NCBI RefSeq assembly: GCF_027563465.1
Contig: NZ_JAPFQA010000004.1
Coordinates: 1-64,000 of the forward strand
Direction: 5' to 3'
DNA from: Mesorhizobium qingshengii
Lineage (GTDB): Bacteria > Pseudomonadota > Alphaproteobacteria > Rhizobiales > Rhizobiaceae
DNA: 64,000 bases
The position numbers and the translations under genes were made by a program. Of this stretch, positions 35,570 through 44,090 are shown in pieces. The notes beneath the pieces were generated by a model that was given only the letters and a program-made list of their open reading frames with translations, did no database searches and was not told where the DNA came from. Numbering within the stretch: position 1 is the first letter of the stretch; each line of letters opens with the position of its first letter.

Positions 35570-36225
35570 ATCAGGGCCTCCCAATCGATGATCGCGAAGG
35601 CTTTGCCGCCTTTCTGCTGCGCTTGCGTGGCCGGGGAACGGTGCCGAAGGCGCTGATCGCTGCTTTCGAGGCAACACCGCGGCGTGGTTTTCTTGGTGCC
35701 CAGTTCCATCAGATCGCCTGGTCGGACCGCATGCTGCCGATCGAATGCGGCGAGGCGATCGAGGGCGCCGACATGCAGGCGGCGGTGATCGCGGCGCTCA
35801 CCATCGAGCAGGGCAACCGCGTGCTCGAGATCGGCACCGGCTCAGGCTACACGGCAGCGGTGATGTCGCGGCTGGCGGCGCGGGTCGTCACCACCGACCG
35901 CTACAAGACGCTTGTCGAGCAGGCCAGGCAGCGCTTCGAGGCGCTCGGCATCGGCAATGTCATCGTGCGCCAGGCGGATGGTTCCGGCGGACTGCCGAAT
36001 GAAGGGCCGTTCGATCGTATCGTCGCGTGGGCCGCCTTCGACAGCCTGCCGCGCTTCCTGCTCGACCAATTGTCGAGCGGCGGCATCGTCATCGCCCCGA
36101 TCGGCCCCGAGGAGGGCGAACAGGTTCTGGCCAAGCTGACCAAGGTCGGCAGCCGGTTCGAGCGTGAGGACATCGGCCTCGTTCGCCTGCAGCCGATCCT
36201 GCGCAGCGTGGCCGCCGTCATCTAG
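35566..36225 (+). CDS. pcm: protein-L-isoaspartate O-methyltransferase
   Basis: 219 aa. FVPxxFxxxAWSD-type start (here [20 protein letters not shown]), SAM motif [20 protein letters not shown], and [19 protein letters not shown]. It repairs isoaspartyl residues. The context with surE supports true Pcm, unlike the tolC-linked paralogue at 7685. Its stop codon is the first triplet of a 17-bp palindrome. Confidence 0.92.
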   Translation: MNQGLPIDDREGFAAFLLRLRGRGTVPKALIAAFEATPRRGFLGAQFHQIAWSDRMLPIECGEAIEGADMQAAVIAALTIEQGNRVLEIGTGSGYTAAVMSRLAARVVTTDRYKTLVEQARQRFEALGIGNVIVRQADGSGGLPNEGPFDRIVAWAAFDSLPRFLLDQLSSGGIVIAPIGPEEGEQVLAKLTKVGSRFEREDIGLVRLQPILRSVAAVI

Positions 36226-36318
36226 AGCCCATCCCGATTCAATCGGGATGGGCTCTATCTGTTTGTTTGAGCATGATCTTTTCCGAAAGCCGGGTCCACT
36301 TTCGGGATCATGCTTTAG
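36223..36318. repeat. mosaic palindromic element including dispersed palindrome copy B
   Basis: Two parts. 36223-36257 is a perfect 17-bp inverted repeat (TAGAGCCCATCCCGATT, one central C, then its complement) that includes the pcm stop. It is followed after a T-rich spacer by 36266-36318, GAGCATGATCTTTTCCGAAA ... TTTCGGGATCATGCTTTAG, the same family as 9957-10012. The first hairpin followed by CTGTTTGTTT may also terminate transcription of the serS-surE-pcm unit. Confidence 0.85.
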
Positions 36319-36543
36319 CTTTGTTTAGGCGATACAGGCTGCGGACGGCGAGGTCATGAGCTTTCGTGACAGCGCGGCGCAATTGCGCTCAGCTAGGGCG
36401 ACCGCTTGCAAGCTCGTCGGAGCTGGTCTCGGTGCCTCTCCAGGCGGCCTCAAATATTTTAAGAAAATTTGCGTCTGATTTTAAGGGGTTAACCGACCAG
36501 TAACATTAACGCGCTTTAATCATGCCCAGTTGGTAAAGAGTAT

Positions 36544-38091
36544 GTGCGGGTTATTGCGATGCAACTCAGTGTTTTGAAGGCAAACGGGCGCAATCTGGCG
36601 CGAGGCTGCGCCGTCCTCGTGATTGCAGGCGCCGCGGCTGGGTGCAGTTCCCAGGCCTCTCGGTTCAACAGCGTCGACGACGTCTTCACGTCCTCGACCA
36701 ACAATCAGCGCGCCATCATCAACAAGCAGGATGCCGTGCAGCCCTATCCGGGCGATGTCTCGGCCGCTCCTCTCGACGGCAGCCATACGCAGTCGGTCAG
36801 CCGCTCCAGCCTCGAGCCGGTTTCGTCCCGGCCGCTGCCGCCGCCCGTTGCCCAGGCGCAGCCTGCTCCGGCGCTGGCGCCTGCCGCAAACCCGGTCCGT
36901 GTCGCTTCGGCGCCGGCCTTGGTGCGTCCGGCTCCCCGCGTCGACAGGACGACGACCGGCACCGTTGCTCCGGCGGCATCGCCGTTCAAGACGGCGCAGC
37001 CCGACGCCCCGCGTGTGGCGACAGCGGCCGGTACGCCACATGCAACCGAGATCGTGGTCAGGGATGGCGAAACCGTCTCCGCCCTGGCGCAGCACTACAA
37101 GGTGCCCGCCGATGTCATCATGAAGGTCAATGGGCTGAGCGCGACCAAGGGGCTGAAGACCGGCCAGAAGCTGATCATCCCGGCCTATGCCTATTCGAGC
37201 AAATCAGAGCCGAAAGTCGCCGACGCCAAGCCGGCAAACGGCGGCAAGCGCGACCTGCCGGCCACCGCGCCGGACAAGGTCGCGGTGCTGCCGCAGCAGC
37301 CGAAGCTCAAGGAGGGCAAGTCCGCCGCACAGGTGGATGCCTCGGCCGCCGCGAGCCAGCCCAAGGAGCCCAAGCCCGTGCAGGTGGCCAAGGCGACCGG
37401 CGCCGCAGGCACCTATACGGTCCAGTCGGGGGACACGATGTCCTCGATTTCCAGGAAGACCGGCGTCAGCGTCGTCGCGCTGAAACAGGCCAACGGCATG
37501 AAGGATGGCCTGCTCAAGATCGGCCAGACCCTGAAGGTGCCGGCTGGTGGGACCGCGACGGTCGCCAGCGCCAAGCCGGCGAAGGTCGATCCGGTGACTA
37601 CGGCGACGACGCAGCCCGCTGCAAAGACGACGCCGTCGGAAACGCTGGCGTCCTACACGCCGCCGAAAAAAGATTCGAAGGTCATTCAGCAGGCCGAGGA
37701 CGACGAGGCTGTCGCGCCTGACGCCACCGGCATCGGCAAGATGCGTTGGCCGGTGCGCGGCCGCGTGATCTCCGGTTTCGGGGCTGGCAAGGACGGCGTC
37801 GACATCGCCGTGCCCACGGGCACGCCGGTCAAGGCAGCCGAGAATGGCGTCGTCATCTATGCCGGCGATGGGCTCAAGGAATTCGGCAATACGGTGCTGG
37901 TGCGCCACGAGAACGGCCTGGTCACCGTCTACGGACACGCCAGCTCGATCGAGGTCCAGCGCGGCCAGAAGGTCAAGCGCGGCCAGGAAATCGCGCTGTC
38001 TGGCATGAGCGGCACGACGGACTCGCCGAAGCTGCACTTCGAAGTGCGCAAGAACTCGGCTCCGGTCGATCCGTCGGGCTATCTCGAATAG
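36544..38091 (+). CDS. LysM-M23 peptidoglycan-associated lipoprotein (NlpD/DipM-like)
   Basis: About 515 aa. The N-terminal signal has a lipobox-like end (VIAGAAAGC, Cys near residue 34). Two LysM domains follow: ATEIVVRDGETVSALAQHYK... to about residue 215, and GTYTVQSGDTMSSISRKTGV... near residues 290-335. They are separated by Pro/Ala/Lys linkers. The C-terminal M23/LytM domain reads RWPVRGRVISGFGAGKDGVD and VYGHASSIEVQRGQKVKRGQ, ending LHFEVRKNSAPVDPSGYL. The first metal-binding His of active M23 enzymes (HxGxD) is replaced (GKDGVDIAVP), so it is probably a catalytically inactive amidase activator like NlpD/EnvC. The start is GTG 36544 or ATG 36559. Confidence 0.88.
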   Translation: MRVIAMQLSVLKANGRNLARGCAVLVIAGAAAGCSSQASRFNSVDDVFTSSTNNQRAIINKQDAVQPYPGDVSAAPLDGSHTQSVSRSSLEPVSSRPLPPPVAQAQPAPALAPAANPVRVASAPALVRPAPRVDRTTTGTVAPAASPFKTAQPDAPRVATAAGTPHATEIVVRDGETVSALAQHYKVPADVIMKVNGLSATKGLKTGQKLIIPAYAYSSKSEPKVADAKPANGGKRDLPATAPDKVAVLPQQPKLKEGKSAAQVDASAAASQPKEPKPVQVAKATGAAGTYTVQSGDTMSSISRKTGVSVVALKQANGMKDGLLKIGQTLKVPAGGTATVASAKPAKVDPVTTATTQPAAKTTPSETLASYTPPKKDSKVIQQAEDDEAVAPDATGIGKMRWPVRGRVISGFGAGKDGVDIAVPTGTPVKAAENGVVIYAGDGLKEFGNTVLVRHENGLVTVYGHASSIEVQRGQKVKRGQEIALSGMSGTTDSPKLHFEVRKNSAPVDPSGYLE

Positions 38092-38144
38092 AATAAAAAA
38101 AGCGATTTGCAGGCCGCCTGACCTCCAGTCCGGCCCGCCGGCTC

Positions 38145-38172
38145 AGCCCGCTCCGCAAGGGGCGGGCTTTTT
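38145..38172 (+). terminator. terminator after the LysM-M23 gene
   Basis: AGCCCGC-TCCGCAAGG-GGCGGGCTTTTT: a 7-8 bp GC stem and a T-tail, between two convergent genes. Confidence 0.8.
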
Positions 38173-38190
38173 CAGTTGGGTCGGGGCAGG

Positions 38191-39066
38191 TTAGTCCTTG
38201 AGCGGCTTGCCAAGCCGGCCTGCCAGATCCTGGGTGAACTGCCAGGCGACGCGACCCGATCGGCTGCCGCGCGTCGTTGCCCATTCCAGCCCTTCGGCGC
38301 GCAGCTGCTCGGGATCAATGTCGAGGCCGTGATGGCTGGCATAGCCGTCGATCATGTCGAGATACTCGTCCTGCGAACATTTGTGGAAGCCGAGCCACAG
38401 GCCGAAGCGATCGGACAGCGAGACCTTTTCCTCGACTGCTTCGGACGGGTTGATGGCGGTCGAGCGCTCATTGTCGATCATATCGCGCGGCAACAGATGC
38501 CGGCGGTTGGAGGTGGCGTAGAAGATGACGTTGGCCGGGCGCCCCTCGACGCCGCCCTCGAGTGCTGCCTTCAGCGATTTGTAGGACGTATCGTCGTGGT
38601 CGAAGGAGAGGTCGTCGCAAAACAGGATGAAGCGAAAGGGCGCCGCTTTGAGCAGGCCCATCAGCTTCGGCAGCGTGTCGATGTCCTCACGGTGGATCTC
38701 GATCAGTTTCAACGGCTGGTCGGACCTGGCCCTGGCATTGATTTCCGCATGCACGGCCTTGACCAGCGACGATTTACCCATGCCGCGCGCGCCCCACAAC
38801 AGCACGTTGTTGGCCGCATGGCCGGCGGCGAAGCGCTCTGTGTTGTCGACAAGAATGTCGCGGACGCGGTCGACGCCCCGGATCAGGCCGATGTCGACGC
38901 GGTTGACCTTGCGTACCGGCTCCAGAAAACCAGGGTCGGCCTGCCAGACGAAGCAATCGGCCTCGCCGAGATCGGTTCGAGGCACCGGTTGCGGGGCGAG
39001 GCGGCTGACCGCCTCGATCAGCCGGTCGAGCTTCTGGTTCAGGGCGTCAATGCTGCTGTCGGTCAT
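38191..39066 (-). CDS. DUF815-family AAA ATPase
   Basis: 291 aa. Walker A is LLWGARGMGKSSLVKAV, Walker B FILFCDDLSFDHDD, and sensor-1-like ATSNRRHLLPRDM. A C-terminal lid contains WATTRGSRSGRVAWQFTQDL. This is the DUF815 (YifB-unrelated) ATPase found beside yajC-secDF in alphaproteobacteria. Its cellular role is undefined. The start at 39066 (MTDSSIDALNQKLDRLIEAV) begins a short coiled coil. The longer ORF is rejected because its extra residues run into the divergent repeat region. Confidence 0.88.
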   Translation of the reverse strand: MTDSSIDALNQKLDRLIEAVSRLAPQPVPRTDLGEADCFVWQADPGFLEPVRKVNRVDIGLIRGVDRVRDILVDNTERFAAGHAANNVLLWGARGMGKSSLVKAVHAEINARARSDQPLKLIEIHREDIDTLPKLMGLLKAAPFRFILFCDDLSFDHDDTSYKSLKAALEGGVEGRPANVIFYATSNRRHLLPRDMIDNERSTAINPSEAVEEKVSLSDRFGLWLGFHKCSQDEYLDMIDGYASHHGLDIDPEQLRAEGLEWATTRGSRSGRVAWQFTQDLAGRLGKPLKD

Positions 39067-39153
39067 GTCTGGCTTTTGTTTTTTCGCGGTTTTGAAGTGT
39101 GGGAGCGTGGACCTGTCCAATTCCGACGGGTTCGAAACCGGTTGCAACCTTTT

Positions 39154-39209
39154 GTTCGAGCGTGATCTTTTCCGAAAACCGGCTCGCGCTTTTCGGGATC
39201 ATGCTCTAA
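39154..39209. repeat. dispersed rhizobial palindrome, copy C
   Basis: GTTCGAGCGTGATCTTTTCC ... TTTTCGGGATCATGCTCTAA. This is the best-preserved of the three copies. It lies between the divergent DUF815 and yajC genes. Confidence 0.87.
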
Positions 39210-39359
39210 CACGGCTCAACAGGCCGGAAAAGCAGCCGATTTGCCCGGCCGCGCAGTTGCATTGACAACTTTACCGACTATATTCCGGCCAAATTTCAAG
39301 GGGCCGCCAAACTCCACAGGACGGTTGGCGGCTGTTTTCAAAATTCAGGAGTACTCTCG

Positions 39360-39701
39360 ATGTTCGTGACACCGGCATACGCCCAAGGCATCGGCGGCGC
39401 CTCTCCAGATATGTTCATCAGCATTTTGCCGTTTGTCCTGATTTTCGTGATCATGTATTTTCTCATCATCCGGCCGCAGCGCACGCAGCTGAAGAAGCGC
39501 GGCGAGATGCTGGCCGCGGTTCGTCGCGGCGACACGGTCGTCACCGGCGGCGGCTTTGTCGGCAAGGTGACCAAGGTGATCGACGACAACGAGCTCGAGA
39601 TCGACCTCGGCGGTGGCACGAAGGTGACCGCGTTGCGCTCGACGATCGCCGACGTGCGCGTCAAGGGCGAGCCGGTGGCCAACCAGAACGCCAAGAAGTA
39701 A
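39360..39701 (+). CDS. yajC: preprotein translocase subunit YajC
   Basis: 113 aa. One membrane helix (MFISILPFVLIFVIMYFLII), the RPQRTQLKKRGEML hinge and a cytoplasmic beta domain (GDTVVTGGGFVGKVTKVIDD). A part of the SecDF-YajC holotranslocon. AGGAG precedes the ATG; secDF follows after 51 nt. Confidence 0.95.
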   Translation: MFVTPAYAQGIGGASPDMFISILPFVLIFVIMYFLIIRPQRTQLKKRGEMLAAVRRGDTVVTGGGFVGKVTKVIDDNELEIDLGGGTKVTALRSTIADVRVKGEPVANQNAKK

Positions 39702-39752
39702 TCCAATTCCAGGCGGAGCGATCCGCGGACACGCTCTGACGGACGACGCCAT

Positions 39753-42305
39753 ATGCTGTATTTTTCGCGCTTCAAGATGATCCTGATCTGGGTGGCAGTG
39801 GCCATCACAGTGATCCTCGCCGCGCCCAATCTGTTCTCCGCCAGCACGCTGGCCCAACTGCCCAGCTGGGTGCCGAAGCGGCAGATGACGCTCGGCCTCG
39901 ATCTGCAGGGCGGTTCGCACATCCTGCTCAGGATGGATCCCAACGACCTGATCAAGGACCGGCTGTCAACGACGCGAGACGAGATCCGGACGCTGCTGCG
40001 CGATGCCAAGGTCGGCTATACCGGTCTTGCCGGATCGGGCCGCACCGTGCAGGTCCGCATCACCGATCTGGCCCAGGTCGATGCCGCCAAGAAGGCGTTG
40101 AAGTCATTGACCGACCCTGTCGCCGCCGGTCTGTTCAGCGGCGGTTCCATCCAGGAAATGACGCTGGATGAATCCGAACCCGGCCTGCTCAAGTTCAATG
40201 TCACCGACGCAGGCATCAAATACCGCACCTCGACGGCGCTGACGCAGTCGATCGAAGTCGTCGGACGCCGTGTCAATGAACTCGGCACCACCGAGCCGAT
40301 CGTGCAGCGCCAGGGCGATGACCGCATCCTGGTCCAGGTGCCGGGTCTGCAGGATCCGCAGCGGCTGAAGGAAATCCTCGGCCAGACCGCCAAGCTGACC
40401 TTCCAGATGGTCGATCAGTCAATGCCGGTGCAGGACGCGCTGAAGGGGCGCCCCCCCGCCGGGTCATCGATCCTCTATTCACAGGACGATCCTCCGGTTC
40501 CCTACCTTATCGAGAACCGCGTCATCGTCTCGGGTGAAAACCTCGTCGATGCCCAGGCGACTTATAATTCGCAGAACAACGAGCCGGTGGTTTCGTTCCG
40601 TTTCGATTCGAAAGGTGCGGCGCGCTTCGGCCAGGCGACCTCGCAGAATGTCGGCAAGCTGTTCGCCATCGTGCTCGACAATCAGGTGATCTCGGCGCCG
40701 CAGATCCGTGAGCCGATCCTCGGCGGCACCGGCCAGATCTCGGGTAACTTCACCGCCCAGAGCGCCAACGACCTCGCCGTGCTGCTGCGCGCCGGCGCCT
40801 TGCCGGCGACACTGACGGTGATCGAAGAGCGCACCGTGGGTCCGGGCCTCGGCCAGGATTCGATCCATGCCGGCAAGGTGGCCGGCATCATCGGCTCTAT
40901 CCTCGTCGTTGCGTTCATGTTCGTCGCCTATGGCTTCCTCGGCTTTCTCGCCAACATCGCGCTTGCGGTGCACGTGGCAATGATCGTCGGGCTGCTTTCG
41001 CTGCTTGGTGCGACCCTGACCTTGCCTGGTATCGCCGGTATCGTGCTGACCATCGGCATGGCGGTCGATTCCAACGTGCTGATCTACGAACGTATTCGCG
41101 AGGAGCGACGTAACGGCCGCTCCGTGATCCAGGCGATCGACACCGGCTTCTCGAAGGCGCTCGCGACCATCGTCGATTCCAATGTCACCTCGCTGATCGC
41201 CACCGTGGTGCTGTTCTATCTCGGTACGGGTCCGGTGAAGGGCTTTGCCATCACCTACGCCATCGGCATCCTGACCACCGTGTTCACCGCCTTCACCTTC
41301 ACCCGCCTGCTGGTGTCGATCTGGCTGCGCCGCGCCCGTCCGAAGGAATTGCCGAAGGCACCGGTGACCTTCATTCCGCCCGGCACCAAGATCCCTTTCA
41401 TGGGTATTCGCCGCTGGACGTTCGCGCTGTCGAGCTTGCTGTCGGTCCTGTCGGTGGTGTTGTTCATGACCGTCGACATCAACTACGGCATCGATTTCAA
41501 GGGCGGTTCGCTGATCGAGGTGCAGGCCAAGACCGGCAATGCGGATCTCGCTGACATCCGCGCCAGACTGACGGAACTCAACATCGGCGAAGTGCAGGTG
41601 CAGCAGTTCGGCGAGCCGAACGACGTGCTGATCCGCGTCGGCACGCAGGATGGCGGCGAGAATGCCGAGCAGAGCGTCGTCGACAAGGTGCGTGGTGAGC
41701 TGCAGGATCAGTATGATTTCCGCCGTGTCGAGGTGGTGGGGCCGACGGTTTCCGGAGAGTTGGCCAAGCAAGGCACGATCGCCATGCTGGTCGCGCTGCT
41801 CGGCATCCTGGTCTATGTCTGGTTCCGCTTCGAATGGCAGTTCGCGGTCGGCGCCATCGTGGCGACGGTGCACGATGTGGTGATGACGCTGGGCTTCTTC
41901 GTCATCACCGGGCTCGAGTTCAACCAATCGTCGCTGGCGGCGATCCTGACCATCATCGGCTATTCGCTGAACGACACGATCGTGGTCTACGACCGTGTTC
42001 GCGAGGATCTGCGAAAATACAAGCGAATGCCGCTGCCGCAGCTGTTGAACAACGCCATCAACGAGACGCTGTCGCGAACGACGCTGACCTCGGTGACGAC
42101 GATCCTCGCCTTGCTGGCGCTGGTGCTGTTCGGCGGCGAGGTGATCCGCTCGTTCACCATGGCCATGCTGTTCGGCGTCGTGTTCGGCACCTATTCGTCG
42201 ATCTTCATCGCGGCACCGCTGCTGATCCTGTTCAAGCTGCGGCCACAGGCTACAAGCTCCGACGAGGAGAAGCCGGTTGGCGGCGGCAAGGCGATCGCGA
42301 CCTGA
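39753..42305 (+). CDS. secDF: fused preprotein translocase SecDF
   Basis: An 850-aa natural fusion of SecD (about 1-530) and SecF (about 540-850). SecD hallmarks are LGLDLQGGSHILLRMD near the start, the periplasmic P1 domain, and MAVDSNVLIYERIREERRNG (proton-path Asp). The SecF part has NYGIDFKGGSLIEVQAKTGN and IGYSLNDTIVVYDRVREDL. Twelve membrane helices are expected. It pulls secreted proteins through using the proton gradient. The fusion is the norm in Rhizobiales. Confidence 0.96.
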   Translation: MLYFSRFKMILIWVAVAITVILAAPNLFSASTLAQLPSWVPKRQMTLGLDLQGGSHILLRMDPNDLIKDRLSTTRDEIRTLLRDAKVGYTGLAGSGRTVQVRITDLAQVDAAKKALKSLTDPVAAGLFSGGSIQEMTLDESEPGLLKFNVTDAGIKYRTSTALTQSIEVVGRRVNELGTTEPIVQRQGDDRILVQVPGLQDPQRLKEILGQTAKLTFQMVDQSMPVQDALKGRPPAGSSILYSQDDPPVPYLIENRVIVSGENLVDAQATYNSQNNEPVVSFRFDSKGAARFGQATSQNVGKLFAIVLDNQVISAPQIREPILGGTGQISGNFTAQSANDLAVLLRAGALPATLTVIEERTVGPGLGQDSIHAGKVAGIIGSILVVAFMFVAYGFLGFLANIALAVHVAMIVGLLSLLGATLTLPGIAGIVLTIGMAVDSNVLIYERIREERRNGRSVIQAIDTGFSKALATIVDSNVTSLIATVVLFYLGTGPVKGFAITYAIGILTTVFTAFTFTRLLVSIWLRRARPKELPKAPVTFIPPGTKIPFMGIRRWTFALSSLLSVLSVVLFMTVDINYGIDFKGGSLIEVQAKTGNADLADIRARLTELNIGEVQVQQFGEPNDVLIRVGTQDGGENAEQSVVDKVRGELQDQYDFRRVEVVGPTVSGELAKQGTIAMLVALLGILVYVWFRFEWQFAVGAIVATVHDVVMTLGFFVITGLEFNQSSLAAILTIIGYSLNDTIVVYDRVREDLRKYKRMPLPQLLNNAINETLSRTTLTSVTTILALLALVLFGGEVIRSFTMAMLFGVVFGTYSSIFIAAPLLILFKLRPQATSSDEEKPVGGGKAIAT

Positions 42306-42333
42306 CGCGCGGCCGCGAAGGGGTGACATAACG

Positions 42334-42726
42334 GTGACCAGCAAAGGCATCGTCATCCGCGAGGCGCATTTCCCCGGCCGCGCGCCGATCGAGGCCTACG
42401 GTAATGGCGGGTTCCGCTTCGCCGACATGTCGCATCGCGGCTCGTTGCTGTGCCTGCCATCCGGCATCCACGGTTGGGAGCCCACGAATCCGCTGGCGTT
42501 GACGGTGGCGGATTTTGGCAAGCTGCTGGCTGAAGCCGACAAGGTCGAAATCCTGCTGGTCGGCATGGGTAGGGAACTCCGGCCGCTACCGGCGGCGCTG
42601 CGCGCGGCGCTGAAGGCGGCGGGCATCGCGTCCGATCCGATGTCGACGGGGGCAGCGGTGCGGACTTACAATGTCCTCCTGGCGGAAGACCGTGCGGTGG
42701 CCGCCGCGCTCATCGCCGTCGATTGA
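42334..42726 (+). CDS. Mth938/NDUFAF3-like domain protein
   Basis: 130 aa of the DUF498 family. The start TSKGIVIREAHFPGRAPIEA leads to GNGGFRFADMSHRGSLLCLP, and VEILLVGMGRELRPLPAALR and MSTGAAVRTYNVLLAEDR are conserved segments. The GTG at 42334 is preferred to an in-frame upstream start overlapping secDF. In mitochondria the homologue assists complex I assembly; the next gene resembles NDUFAF6, so this pair may be the bacterial counterpart. Confidence 0.85.
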   Translation: MTSKGIVIREAHFPGRAPIEAYGNGGFRFADMSHRGSLLCLPSGIHGWEPTNPLALTVADFGKLLAEADKVEILLVGMGRELRPLPAALRAALKAAGIASDPMSTGAAVRTYNVLLAEDRAVAAALIAVD

Positions 42727-42727
42727 C

Positions 42728-43570
42728 ATGTCCCAAAATGCCCAAATCGTCATGGATGCGGTGCGCGCCGCCGACCACGACCGCTATCTGACCGCGCTCT
42801 ACGCGCCGGCCGGCCGCCGCGACGCGCTGTTTTCGCTCTATGCCTTCAATGCCGAGATTGCTGGCATCCGGGATCGCATCCACGAGCCGTTGCCCGGCGA
42901 AGTGCGGCTGCAATGGTGGCGCGATGTCATTGCCGCCGGTGGCGAGGCGGGTGCCGGCCATCCCGTTGCCGATTCCTTGAACGCCACCATTGCTGCGTTC
43001 AAGCTGCCGAAACCCGCGTTCGACAACATGCTCGAGGCGCGCATTTTCGATCTCTATGACGATCCGATACCGTCGCGCACCGATCTCGAAGGCTATTGCG
43101 GCGAAACGGCAGCCGCGCTTATCCAGCTTGCGGCGATGGTGCTCGATCCCGTCGAGGCACCGCGTTTCGCCGAGCTGGCGGGCAGGGCCGGCTGCGCCCA
43201 GGCGATAACCGGCCTATTGCTCCTGCTGCCGCTGCACCGCAAGCGTGGGCAGTGTTTCGTCCCGGTCGATATCCTGGCGGCGGCGGGCTCTTCGCCGGAG
43301 GAGTTTGTTGCCGGCGACGGCGGCCCCGGCGCCAAGCGCGCGGTGGCGGCAATGATCGCGCTGGCGCGGGACCATCTTTCCGCCTTCGAGCAAGGGGCGT
43401 CGGCGCTGCCGGCCTCGCTGCGTCAGGCATTTCTGCCGCTGGCCCTGTCGCGTGCCTATCTGACGAAAATGGAAAGCAGCTCGCCGCTCGACGGCATGGC
43501 GCGGCTGTCGGCCCTGCGCCGGCATTGGCTGTTGTTGCGTCGCGCGAGCAAGGGTTGGTCGGCACTTTGA
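42728..43570 (+). CDS. squalene/phytoene-synthase-family protein (NDUFAF6-like)
   Basis: 280 aa. RYLTALYAPAGRRDALFSLY and NAEIAGIRDRIHEPLPGEVR with LQWWRDVI match the squalene/phytoene synthase fold. The first Asp-rich motif (DxxxD) of true synthases is not evident, and the second is changed (EGYCGETAAAL). It is therefore more likely the NDUFAF6/COG1562-type assembly factor than a terpenoid enzyme. Adjacency with the NDUFAF3-like gene (1-nt gap) supports this. The TGA stop overlaps a palindrome at 43567. Confidence 0.8.
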   Translation: MSQNAQIVMDAVRAADHDRYLTALYAPAGRRDALFSLYAFNAEIAGIRDRIHEPLPGEVRLQWWRDVIAAGGEAGAGHPVADSLNATIAAFKLPKPAFDNMLEARIFDLYDDPIPSRTDLEGYCGETAAALIQLAAMVLDPVEAPRFAELAGRAGCAQAITGLLLLLPLHRKRGQCFVPVDILAAAGSSPEEFVAGDGGPGAKRAVAAMIALARDHLSAFEQGASALPASLRQAFLPLALSRAYLTKMESSSPLDGMARLSALRRHWLLLRRASKGWSAL

Positions 43571-43582
43571 CGTAAACGTCAA
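43567..43582. promoter_or_regulatory. palindromic operator candidate TTGACGTAAACGTCAA
   Basis: A 16-nt near-perfect palindrome (14 of 16 symmetric). Its left 12 nt are identical to the sites before both fadL-like genes. It overlaps the stop of the upstream gene and lies about 75 nt before the small membrane-anchored protein. The pattern resembles MerR-type (LiuR-like) operators. Confidence 0.45.
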
Positions 43583-43655
43583 TCGTGTTAAGGAATCTCC
43601 GAGCTGAGAACTGTTGCCGCAGACGACAGACCGGCCCGGAGGAGATAACCCATCC

Positions 43656-44090
43656 ATGAGCTTGCCTGTGCTGGTCGCGATCGTCGCCCTTGGCATTGCG
43701 CTGTCGGTCGCCGCGGTGCATTTCACCGGTGGCAGCAAGACAGCGGCGCTGGCCGGCCCGGATCAGGCATTGAGCCGTTTCGCCGAAGATTTTCCCGATG
43801 AGACGGCCGTGACAGTCCGCCTGACGGCGGATGCCAAGACGGCATTTCTGGATCTTGGGCGAGGGCGCATCGGCATCGTTCACGGCATCGGCGATTGCTT
43901 TTTGACCCGCATCGTCACGCCTCGCGATGTCACGGCTTTGACCGCCGGCGATGCAAACACGGTTTCGTTCCAGCTTGCCGATTTCACCTGGAAGGGCGGC
44001 CGTTTCAGCTTTGCGGACGCTGTTGATGCCCAGGCCTTGCTGAATGCTCTCGGGTCGCATCATTCAAATTCCACGAGGGAGGCCGCGTGA
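43656..44090 (+). CDS. membrane-anchored hypothetical protein (144 aa)
   Basis: The N-terminal helix (SLPVLVAIVALGIALSVAAV) acts as an anchor. A small alpha/beta domain follows: DQALSRFAEDFPDETAVTVR and KTAFLDLGRGRIGIVHGIGD. The CFLTRIV and VSFQLADFTWKGGRFSFADA segments suggest a PH-like or barrel fold facing the periplasm. GGAGGAGA lies about 11 nt before the ATG. It overlaps the hydroxylase gene by 4 nt, so the two are coupled and probably work together. No family name. Confidence 0.75.
   Translation: MSLPVLVAIVALGIALSVAAVHFTGGSKTAALAGPDQALSRFAEDFPDETAVTVRLTADAKTAFLDLGRGRIGIVHGIGDCFLTRIVTPRDVTALTAGDANTVSFQLADFTWKGGRFSFADAVDAQALLNALGSHHSNSTREAA

Noticed and set aside
40479..42356. 625-codon open frame antisense to secDF
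   Set aside because: Shadow ORF rich in Arg, His, Asp and Gln, without a ribosome site; secDF is unambiguous.
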